From: Clarkia xantiana subsp. parviflora
Lineage: Eukaryota; Streptophyta; Magnoliopsida; Myrtales; Onagraceae
Assembly: GCA_036873135.1 (NCBI GenBank)
Contig: JAPTYO010000008.1
Coordinates: forward strand, 44,248,441-44,312,440
Reading direction: 5' to 3'
DNA length: 64,000 nt
Translations under genes and position numbers: made by a program
The notes under the pieces: model-generated
Seen by the model: only the letters and a program-made list of their open reading frames with translations
Told to the model about the DNA's origin: nothing
Database searches by the model: none
Shown here: piece after piece, positions 46,311-55,697 of the stretch
How the letters are laid out: each line of letters begins with the position of its first letter
How positions within the stretch are numbered: position 1 is the first letter of the stretch

Positions 46311-46518
46311 GAGATTAAACTAAATTGAGTGTGCGCTAATTCAATAATACATAATACAACAAGGGAAAATAGTCAGACATAATAAGAATTAACTCCACAC
46401 CTGAAATCACGCAAAAATAACCAAGTTAGATCAATGAAGTCAAAATAAAATAAAAATAAAACTACAAAACTCAAACATGGCAAAAAGTGAACATACTGAG
46501 CCCGAACCCTCTAAAATA

Positions 46519-46536
46519 TCCCCGGCAGAGTCGCCA
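46519..46536 (-). promoter_or_regulatory. L2 primer binding site (tRNA-Arg type)
   Basis: Minus strand TGGCGACTCTGCCGGGGA, separated from the LTR end by three bases. Same position and type as L1. Confidence 0.78.
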
Positions 46537-46539
46537 AAT

Positions 46540-46970
46540 TGTCAGACCTAAATCTAACCTATGACGAATTACGTTTTAAAAACTGGATTTTGAATAGAGT
46601 CGCCACTAGTTAATTAAGGCTAACTAGAATCCTAAATTACCTAAGCGAATAACGAATTAAACACCTAGGTACAAGATCGGTCTATGATTAGAAATCCAGA
46701 TTCGGGGGTTTTATTACGAATTTAAAAAATCAATTTTTAATTACGTCATTTCGGTCCACAAATTGTCATTACTTTAATTATATATATAATTTTATACATT
46801 GGGAAAAGAATGGTAAAATTGGTCTTAACTTCTAAACTAAGTAATTATTAATTAATATTAGTAAAATGCACTAGAATCCCACTGCACGCTACACATTATT
46901 ATATATATATATATAATACTATACCTAAATTAAACATGTCATACTATACAACATAGGTTAATTAAAATAA
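46540..46970 (-). repeat. L2 5' LTR, segment a
   Basis: Starts TGTCAGACCTAAATCTAACC as in 10464 and matches 10464-10609 and 20739-21035 of the 3' LTR. It is broken between A46970 and T49301 by the Helitron. Confidence 0.88.
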
Positions 46971-47453
46971 CTAGATACCTGCACGCGCAACGCGCGTGCG
47001 CGTTGTCTTCCTGAGAATGTTGTAATGACATCATTAGAATGACTCCGAGAATGATACAAGATCGGCTCGATTCCTAGGATGATACAAGAACATAACCGTA
47101 TTTTCTTAAAAAATTCAATTAAACTATGTAACATACTGTTATAATGAAAATAATAAAAAAAATTCTAAAAAATTGAAAGTAAAATGCTCGAGGGACCGGG
47201 AGCAAGAACATTCACTATAGAGCTCCCGGTCCCTCGAGCATTTTACTTTAAATTTTTTAGAATTTTTTATTATTTTCATTATAACAGTATGTTACATAGT
47301 TTAATTGAATTTTTTTAAGAAAATACGGTTATGTTCTTGTATAATCCTAGGAATCGAGCCGATCTTGTATCATTCTCGGAGTCATTCTAATGATGTCATT
47401 ACAACAATCTCAGGAAGACAACGCGCACGCGCGTAGCGCGCGCAGGTATCTAG
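46971..47453. repeat. Giant inverted repeat of the Helitron 3' end
   Basis: Arms 46971-47203 and 47222-47453 are inverted copies with few mismatches, separated by 18 bp. Both outer ends read CTAG beside a GC-rich hairpin. Confidence 0.93.
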
Positions 47454-47639
47454 TATAAGCATTAGGGAAATCCACTTAAGTGGATTAAAATATCAATTTA
47501 CTTTTGTTTATGATTATAGACATACATGAGCATTGCAAAAAAAAATTGACTTAATTTATGTAAAATATAACATATTATATAAAGTTTTGAACAAATTATT
47601 AAAAAATTATAATAATGCTCGAGAGACTAAGAATCATTT

Positions 47640-49075
47640 AATGTGTTTTTGCTTCTTTTTCGTTGAACAACTGAGAGCCCTTTGGTGGGTGATTTTTTTT
47701 TAATAAGGTTTTAATAATGCAATTTGTAGTTCTTTAAAGCCGGACTCATTATGTCTCAAGACGACAATGCGCACACTTCTAGCATATACCAGTATATTTA
47801 ATATACATATTAGGAAAAACCACTTAAGCCAATTAAGAAAAAGTTAATTTGATTATATTTTGCAATTTTAGATTTATATGCACATAATAGTAGGGCTAGT
47901 TTAGTTATGTCGACACTATTCAAAATTAACTAAGTTTTTTTGAAATAATAAAAATACGCTAAAAGTGGAAAAAACAAATGAAGGAACCAATTTTCAACAA
48001 TAAATCATACTTTGTATCATAACATTTATTCGCGAAAATATATTAATATTATTGGCTATTAACGTATCATCATGAGCTTACAACGATATGCATTAGAAAT
48101 ACATTAATATTATTAGTTAAATTTCCAAACATGATCATGCGATTCCGATAATTTTTTCTCTCGGTTCATCTAGAATTTATTTTAAATTTTTAGATTATTT
48201 TTAAACTTGATATAATATTTTTTTTTCGCAATTTAAGTTAATTTCAGTATTCGGAACCAGTTAATACAATTAAGTATTAAGATAGTAACAAAGTTTATTA
48301 GCATATATATATGGTAAAGACGTATGGCTTTTATGTATTAAATCGCAGGTGGGTATATGTTTTTGCTCATTTTTCGTTGAATAACAAAGAATCCCTTGGT
48401 GCGTGATTTTTTTTAATCAAGTTCTATTCTTATATTATCAGAGCTAATGATGCATTTATAATTCCTTAAAGCCAGACTCATTATGTCCCAAGACGACAAT
48501 ACACACTTCTAGCATATACCAGTATATTTAATATACACATTAAGAAAAACCACTTAAGCCAATTAAGAAAAAGTTAATTTGATTATATTTTGCAATTGTA
48601 GATGTATATGCACATAATAGTAGGGCTAATATTTATGTCACTATTCAAAATCAATTAAATTTTTTTGAAATAATAAAAATACGCTAAAAGTGGAAAAGGA
48701 AAATGAAAGAACCACTTTTCAACAATAAATCATGATTTGTATCATAACATTTATTCGTGAAAATGTATTAATAATATTGGTTCTTAGCGTATCATCATGA
48801 ACTTACAACGATATGCATTAGAAATACATTAATATTGTTAGTTAAATTTCAAAACATGATCATCATGCGATTCTGATGATTTTTTTTTCTCTCGGTCCAT
48901 CTAAAATTTATTTTTAATTTTTAGATTATATTTAAACTTGATATAATTTTTTTTTCACAGTTTAAGTTAATTTTAGTATTCGAACCGTTTAATACAAATA
49001 AGTATTAAAAGAGTAATAAGTATTTTATTAGCATAGATCGTAAAGATGTGTGGCTTTTATGCATTAAATCATAGG
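47640..49075. repeat. Tandem duplication of about 718 bp in the Helitron
   Basis: 47640-48357 and 48358 to about 49075 align throughout, for example CTTCTAGCATATACCAGTAT near 47778 and near 48507. The copies differ by scattered substitutions and short indels. Confidence 0.85.
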
Positions 49076-49300
49076 TTCGATTCTTTGTAGTGACAATTTT
49101 TAATGTTTTTTTCTTCAAATATTTAGAAATAATAAATTACAACAAAACCGTAAGTTAATTGATTACATTATTTAATTCAGCTAATATTCAGAAGGGCCTG
49201 CCTTAGTAAAACCAAGTTCTGCCTTAGTAATATAGATAATCATATAGAAATCTGGCGGTTACAAAATGGCCTTTGGCCATTATATAATAGATATAATAGA

Positions 49301-49407
49301 TGTAGGTATTATTATATCATTATAAAGCAAACAAAAAGATTTGTTTAATGTAAACATCTTAGAGGATTCGGGCGGCGAGATAGAAGTTAGAATTTGGGTG
49401 AAAGTAG
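49301..49407 (-). repeat. L2 5' LTR, segment b
   Basis: Continues after the Helitron as TGTAGGTATTATTATATC and matches 21036-21142. It is interrupted after AGTAG by T3. The partner LTR shows that CAGGAGTTGATTTGC should follow on the far side of T3. Confidence 0.85.
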
Positions 49408-50169
49408 TGTTGGATCACGGTCGAAGCTCCGTTACGTCCTTGACGGAATGCTCTGGACTTCTGGGCTCCGCGTAATCCTGCAAAAGGGGATGACCTGGGT
49501 GGTGACCCAGAATCCCTCTCTAATGCTTAAAAGAGTATATGATCAATGGGGTGGCAGCAGTAATCTAAGTGCGTATTAGATGATTCGGGTTTTCTGAGGT
49601 AACTTCTTCCTTTATATAGGAGGGGAAGTTACTCAGTTACCTGTGGCCGTGATTGGCCGTTTTGCCCATGATTCCGTGTATCTCGCCACGATTCCGTATA
49701 TCTCGTTAGGGATTCCGTAGATTTCGCCCCACGCTCCGTGTATCTTACCCATACTCCGCGTATCTCGGGCACGCCCTGCGTATCTCGGGGGACTTTATCT
49801 ATATCTTTAACCGTCTCCCACTACTCTATCTAGTAGGCGGGTTTCTCGGTCTTTGTCCTCTGATCACAAGCCTCGACTCCTGTCGGGGCTCCAGAGTTAT
49901 CTCATTCTAGGTCACCATCCAGGACCCCTTGTCTCACGGGACGGGTCCAGCCTCTACGAGGCATTTATCATCGGGGCCTTTACTAAGGCATATCGGGGCC
50001 TACTCAGAGGCTTCTTGTCGGGAGCATTCAGCTCGTGTATCGGGACTGCTAGGGTCGGAACCCTTCGTCCTGGGCTCTTTGGGCCTTCCCGGCCCTTCGT
50101 GAGGCCCACTGGACCTACTCGCCGTCCATTGGCTGTTAACGAGGCTAACGATTACATCGGAACCCATCA
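49408..50169 (-). repeat. T3 3' LTR
   Basis: 762 bp, plus-strand TGTTGGATCACGG...CCCATCA. It aligns with T2 and T4 LTRs in reverse orientation but is clearly diverged. A minus-strand TATA box TATATAAAG lies at 49610-49618. Confidence 0.9.
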
Positions 50170-50181
50170 TTTGCCCCCAAG
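50170..50181 (-). promoter_or_regulatory. T3 polypurine tract
   Basis: CTTGGGGGCAAA on the minus strand, directly before the LTR; identical to T2. Confidence 0.8.
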
Positions 50182-50697
50182 ACATGGGGGACTTTTAGTT
50201 CGTCGTGTCTTCCAGTTTCAGATCTTCTGACCTCGCTATCGGAGGCTTTTGTCTCTATACCTCCCGATACCGCCGTCGGAGGCTTTTATCTTCAGGCCTT
50301 TTGATATCTCCATCGGAGGCTTTTGCCTTGCGCGTGATTGTTGTACGACAGAGTTTCTTACTCATGATTACCTTGGGACCACCAGACCCCATGGGCAGTT
50401 GCCAAATCCGAGGAGACTCCTCGGTTACTGTAGCATTAAATGCTTGGGGATAAGGGAACGACGTTTAAATCGGCGTGACTGTTGCTTTCTGAAAAAGCAG
50501 TTGTGACGTCACTCACGTCCCTTCCGTACTTGTACCCTGTAATCTCGGCGATTAAGATCGTGTCGTTTCCTCTTCAACGGTCCAGATTAGGCCCGTCCAG
50601 CTGTCTCTTCCGTACCGTCTTCATCATTTCAACGATCACGATCGAATCGTTTCGTCTTCCACGGTCGAGATTAAGTCCTTCCATTTGTCCTTTTGCT
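50182..50697 (+). other. Upstream region of T3 antisense gene
   Basis: It contains three short repeats of CGGAGGCTTTTG-type units (50230-50330) and the CAACGGTCCAGATTA stretch (50575-50589) shared with T2. The motif GATCGTGTCGTTTC recurs with variation at 50557 and 50638-50655. No reading frame of note. Confidence 0.5.
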
Positions 50698-50704
50698 TAT
50701 AAAA
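50698..50704 (+). promoter_or_regulatory. TATA box of the T3 antisense gene
   Basis: TATAAAA 157 bp upstream of the ATG at 50861, oriented with the antisense gene and against the LTR promoter. Confidence 0.65.
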
Positions 50705-50860
50705 GTTGAAACCTTGGCATTATTCACTTCTTCTTCACTCTCTCAATTTTTGCTGTTCTTGCATTCGAAGCTTCTCCTCCAAGTTCTTCCTGTTGTTCAA
50801 GTGATCCAAGGCTTTCAATCTTTCGACCCATTCTTCATCTTCTTTCGGCAATCACCCATT

Positions 50861-53558
50861 ATGTCTGGTAAGGATCTTCTTCTTTATTTTCCTGATTTAC
50901 TGATGTTTGCTCTTCTTTTCTCAAATCTTCTTGTTCGTGACCGTTTTTAGACGAGGCTAGTTCTGAGGCTAGGGCCCCTTTCACCTTTGAATTGGCCGTT
51001 AATGAGATTTCTGAGGCTTCGTACGAGGTTGCTCTTCGAGAGGGCTGCATTACCTCGGATTGGGAGCCTCGTTTCCCCTACGAGTCTCAGCCTGCCGTCC
51101 GAAGGAAGCACATCGTCACTCGTCCTCGAGAGGGGGAAGTGTTCGTCTCTGCCGGACAAATAAGCGCGGGGATTCGGTTCCCCTTCTGCGGGAACTTGGT
51201 GGAGATGTGCAATTTTTACAAGACACACCCTTGTAATTTCTCTCCACACGCCATCCGCGTGTGGAATGCCTTCCAGCTCCTATGCCTCCGTCAGCAGTGG
51301 ACATACAGTCTGCTGCTCTTCCGCACCTTCTATGGAATGAAGTGCAACAAGGCTGGTGTCTGCTCCTTCTCCCCCCGACTCCCCAAGTGGACAAAGGAGC
51401 AACTTTCACGTTTCGGCTGGGATAGCGAGACCTGGAAGTTCCACAAGGATCGGGTGTTGATTCGTGACTCGGGGTCTGACAATAGTGGGTGGAAGAAGTA
51501 CTACTTCTTTGTCCAAAATAGTTCTGTCCCATGGCCTAAATGGGAGGTCGTGGCGGACCCTGCCCCCAAGCTTCAGGTCTACACTGAGGATGACCTCAAC
51601 ACTCTCCAAATGGTTCAGCTCTACCGTTGGGGAGACAACTTCATACCCCTCGACGCTAACAAGCTCCTGGAGAAGGACTTGATTCACATCGGAGTCCGAC
51701 TCCTCGACTCCGTTTCCAAAGATTTAGTCATCTGGGTAACGCTTCTAACCATCTTGTCTTTTATTTTTGCAGCCAAGAAGGCATCTCTGCTGACTAGTCT
51801 CATGTTGAAGCAGGGCGAGACTGATGCCGTCCAGAGTGGCTCCAAGCGGAGGCGGAAGTCCTTGAAGAAGGGAACTTCTTCTTCTGCCGCTCCTCCGACC
51901 GAAGAGCAGGTCGTGGCTAAGAAAGCCAGGAGGGAGGAGATAGATCAGGCCTTCGGGGCCACCACCGTCGAGGAAGGTAAGCGCGTTCGTCGTGCTATTA
52001 AGAAATATAGGAAGCTGGTTCCCCAGGAGTTTATCCCCGCTGATCGGGAATCGCGTGTTCGGGAAATCAAGTATATCCTTCGAGGAGAAGTCCCCCGCGT
52101 TCTCAAGGCGGGATATTACAACTTCTTTGGGAAGGACCAGCATCTCGAACGCCAAATTCTCTGGTGTCCTCGTGGAATTCTTCCTGATTATATTCGTCCT
52201 GCCACCGCAGGTCCATCGGAGGCTCCTGCTCCGATGAAGGTTACCACTCCAGCGGAGACTGCGGCTCCGCAAGAGCCGATGCTGGAGGATACCCCGACGG
52301 AAGCCCAGTTCCGTCAGGTGACTGATTTGGAGGCCTCTCCTTCCTCCGAGGAACCCAATGAGGGTGCCCTGCTTCCCCGCGGTAGGTCAAGAAAAAGCAG
52401 CCTGAGGCCCGTCGTGAGGGGCGCGTCCCGGAGCCCTCCTCCCGAGCTCCGCACTCCTACTCCTGAGCCTCCTCCGACTGAGGTAGCTCCTCCCGCTGAT
52501 GATGCCGAGGTTATCCCTCCTCTTCCGATGGATGAGATTCTTTACAAGATTTACACCCCCGATCAGGCGACGGTTCCCTGGCATCCGATCGAATCTCTCC
52601 AAGGGTTTTCGGTTCAACGGGGGAATCTTCAGCCTGACTTGGCCCTGCATCTGCTGGAAGGGTCAATTCCTCCCGCTTTGAGACAGCCGCTTTGCTTGGC
52701 GCGGGAGGACATCGAAGAGGAGTTCCGTGCTATGGGCGTCCGTCGGATGGAGGTAATACTTTACCTTTGCTTTGTTTTCTTCATCGTCTTTGCCTTCGAC
52801 CATCGGATTCTTAATCCTTTTTCCTTTCGCCTTAGGAAACCGCGGACCAGCAGCACTGCTTTGGCATTGCCCTGGCTCTGAAGAGTGCTTTGGAGGAGGC
52901 TGAAGCTAAGTCGAACCCCGTCGTGCTGGCCAAGCTCCAGGCAGACCTCGACGAGGCTGTGGCGGCCAAGGACAAGATGGCCAAGGAGAAGGCTCTCCTT
53001 GACAAGATGGCCAAGGGCCTGCTTAAGCAGGTTCAAGATCATGAGGTCGTCCTGCTTCGGGAGCAGAGGATGCTGCAGGAGGACCATCGACGGCACGAGG
53101 CAGAGAAGGAGCAGCTCCTCCGCGAAAAAGGCGTTTTCGCGGATCTTCTCGCGGAGACCAAGGCGAGGTTTGAGGCCGAGAGGGCTGAGTTCTCTGCCAA
53201 GCTGGCTGAGGCAAAGGCTCAGGGCCACGAGGAGGGTCGTCTGCGGGGTCGCGAGGAGTATCGGGACTCCGAAGATTTCAAGGTGGATGCCGTGGAGTTC
53301 TACAAGGCCGAGATGGAGAATGTTCTATTCAACGCCATCGAGGAACTTTACACGGCACATGAGGGCTCCATCGACTTTAAGAAGTCCGAGACCCTTGCCC
53401 CCTTCGCCGAGAAATACTTCAACCTCCCCGCGGAGAGCGATGAGGCCGATGCTGCGGACCCGACTCCGCAGACTGCGGAGCCTTCTGCCCAGGTCCCTCC
53501 AAATCCTGCTCCCTCCGATGCTACCGAAGATCCGACCTCCAACAAGGACCAAGCTTAG
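50861..53558 (+). CDS. Antisense gene of T3 (PF04195-like N-terminus, coiled-coil C-terminus), spliced
   Basis: Exon 1 codes only ATGTCTG (50861-50867). Intron 1 (50868-50950, GTAAGGAT...TTTTAG) joins in phase to the frame from 50951, and intron 3 (52753-52835, GAG|GTAATA...CTTAG|GAA) also joins in phase. An intermediate intron 2 of 66 nt (51712-51777) is possible but the frame is open through it as well, so the product is about 820-843 residues. In order: PF04195-like domain with SAGQISAGIRFPFCGNLVEM and MKCNKAGVC, a basic patch SKRRRKSLKK, KLVPQEFIPA and VLKAGYYNFFGKDQ, a Pro-rich region, and a coiled coil ending KDQA. No stop or frameshift is seen. Antisense extra frames are known in some Tat elements; function unknown. 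Confidence 0.8.
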
Positions 53559-54440
53559 CGCTTTATATTTTTAGTCCTTGTAGTTTCTCCTTGTCTTCTT
53601 TATCCTTTATTTCGGAACCTTCAGGCCTTCGAGCCTTTATATAAGCAGTTTTTTTCATCTGTTTTGGCCCCGATACTCGTTTGCACTTATTTAAAGCGGC
53701 TTTAAATTCGTTACTCAGAACGTTCCGATGCACCATTTAAGATGACTTCATACGTCCTTCTGACGCTTTACTCGAGAGTTTACCACTTAAGGTTTCTTAT
53801 CCAATCGGGACTTTTACCATTTAAGGTTTCTCGTCCAATCAGGACTTCACCACTTAAGGTTTCTCGTCCAATCGGGACTTCACCACTTAAGGTTTCTCGT
53901 CCAATCGGGACTTCACCACTTAAGGTTTCTCATCCCTGGCTTTCAAGGCCATTTTTCACACCTTTTAAGATGATTTTTCACACCCCTTGGGGCTTTTACC
54001 GCGCCAAATCAGACGACTTTAATCGTACCCTTTAAGGGCTTTTATCGCGTCTTTGTGAGACGACTTTCACGGACCCGTTAAGGCTTTTTCGTACCTGTTA
54101 AGGCTTTTGGCCATATCATATAGACGACTTACGCGGACCTGTTAAGGCTTTTTCGTACCCGTTAAGGCTTTTGGCCGCATCATATAGACGACTTACGCGG
54201 ACCCATTAGGGCCTTTTCGTACCTAGGCTTTTGGTTGCATCATATAGACGACTTACGCATACCTCGTAAGGCTTTTTATCGTACCTCGGAAGGCTTTTCG
54301 TCGCGCCCTTCAGGACGTCTTACTAACAATTAGAATAAATCTAAAATAATTTGATCGGAAGCAACTTCTTTTATTGATAATTCAAAGCTTTGCTTACATC
54401 GGATTGATAGATAACTTGCGCCATTCGCGGCGACTTAATA
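53559..54440. repeat. T3 3' untranslated region with tandem repeats
   Basis: Between two convergent genes. 53800-53940 holds 33-bp units with TTTCTCGTCCAATCGGGACT and CACCACTTAAGG. 54010-54330 holds longer, looser units with GACGACTTACGCGGACC and GTTAAGGCTTTT. On the minus strand the first type reads CCTTAAGTGGTG, the same core as the T2 and T4 arrays. Confidence 0.88.
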
Positions 54441-55442
54441 TCAAACATGATACTTCTTCAAGTGTTCGCCACTGAAGGAATGCTTCAACGTCTTGCCATC
54501 AAGGTCCTCTAGCTTGTATGCATTTGGGGCTGGCATCCCTACGATCTTGTAAGGTCCCTCCCATTTCGGCGAAAGCTTGTTGATCCGATCTTGATGAATG
54601 AACTCGTTCCTCCGCCAGACAAGTTCTCCAACGAAGAACTGTCGGGACTTGACACGTCGATTGTAATATCGGGCTGTTGCCAGACGCATCCGAGCCTGGA
54701 CTTCGTCAGCCTTCCACCTCTTCTCCTCGAGCAAGTCCAAGTCTAGACGTCTCATTTCCTCGTTTGTCAGAGGCTCGTAATATTTCGCGCGATGGGACGC
54801 CACTGCTATCTCCACGGGAGCGACTGCCTCCGTGCCATAGACCAGGCCAAACAGAGTTTCTCCTGTTGATTGCTTGGGTGTTGTTCTAACAGCCCACAGC
54901 ACATTTTCCAGCTCATCCAGCCAATGGCCCTGCAAGGCATAGACTCTCTTCTTCAAGCCATCCATCACGATCTTGTTGGCTGATTCTACTTGGCCATTGG
55001 TCTGAGCATGGCGGACTGAAGCGGTCCGGTGTTCGATGTTCAACTCCTCCAGGTACTCCTTCAACTGAGCCCCATTAAACGGAGGGCCATTGTCGCTGAC
55101 CAACACTCGAGGAACCCCATACCGGGATATGATCTGAGTTTGGAGGAACTTGAGGATCTGCTGTCCTGTCGTCTTGGCCAATGCCTTAGCCTCTATCCAT
55201 TTCGAAAAGTAATCGATGGCCACGAGCAAATACTTGCACTGACCTTTCGCTTGGGGAAGAGGTCCCACCAAGTCAATCCCCCATTGCGCGAAGGGCCAAG
55301 CACTCCTGATGGGCATCAAGTCCGCGGCGGGAGCCACGATATTTGGAGCGTACCTTTGGCATGCATCGCAGGATCGGACCATTGCTGTCGCTTCCTTGTT
55401 CATCGAAGGCCAATAGTAGCCTAAGTTTAGTGCTTTCCTCAC
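54441..55442 (-). pseudogene. T3 integrase
   Basis: The frame holds CDACQRY from the zinc finger, QWGIDLVGPLPQ, VLVSDNGPPFNG and HAQTNGQVESANK for the D,D,E triad, and KWEGPYKIVGMPAPNAYKLE near the end. It closes with HLKKYHV. Internally intact. It is in the same frame as the upstream pol and is separated from it only by in-frame TAG (55488-55490) and TGA (55698-55700), so the polyprotein would be truncated before it. No chromodomain. Confidence 0.9.
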
Positions 55443-55697
55443 GATGGATCGGGACCCTTCATGGCAGGCTGCGACTCCCTCGTGTAGCTATCTCAGGATC
55501 CGATTTGTATCCGGCTCCGCCACGCATTTCAGAAAAGGCTTTACATGCCCCTTCTTGTATAATTGGTTGTCCACCATCGCGTAGTCGTTCGCGATTCGAC
55601 GCAGCCTGACAGCTGCCACATCATCATCGGGGAGTGCCCCCGTAGTCAGATATGTGACCATCAGGGTCATCCAGGTGGGTTTCTCTTCTTCCTCCGA
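55443..55697 (-). pseudogene. T3 linker between RNase H and integrase, with in-frame stop
   Basis: It continues the pol frame: TYLTTGALPDDD, NQLYKKGHVKPFLKCVAEPD and the start of the zinc finger (LHEGVAACHEGSRS). One TAG at 55488-55490 sits where T4 has a Glu codon. Confidence 0.85.

Larger units (their letters stand above)
46971..49300 (-). mobile_element. Non-autonomous Helitron in L2 5' LTR
   Basis: The 2330-bp insert lies exactly between A and T of an AT dinucleotide, and the unoccupied site survives in the other LTR at 21035/21036. On the minus strand it starts TCTATTATATC and ends CTAG. Six bases before the end lies a perfect hairpin (8-bp arms GCACGCGC and GCGCGTGC, loop AAC, 46981-46999). 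These are Helitron hallmarks. No Rep-helicase frame is present. The 3' terminal 233 bp are duplicated as an inverted copy (47222-47453). Confidence 0.9.

Noticed and set aside
51736..51772. A 37-nt intron (GTAACG...TTTGCAG) in the T3 antisense gene
   Set aside because: Too short for a plant intron and it would shift the frame. The conserved CTAAC and T-rich tract more likely mark the branch site and acceptor side of a longer intron starting near 51712, or the region is retained.
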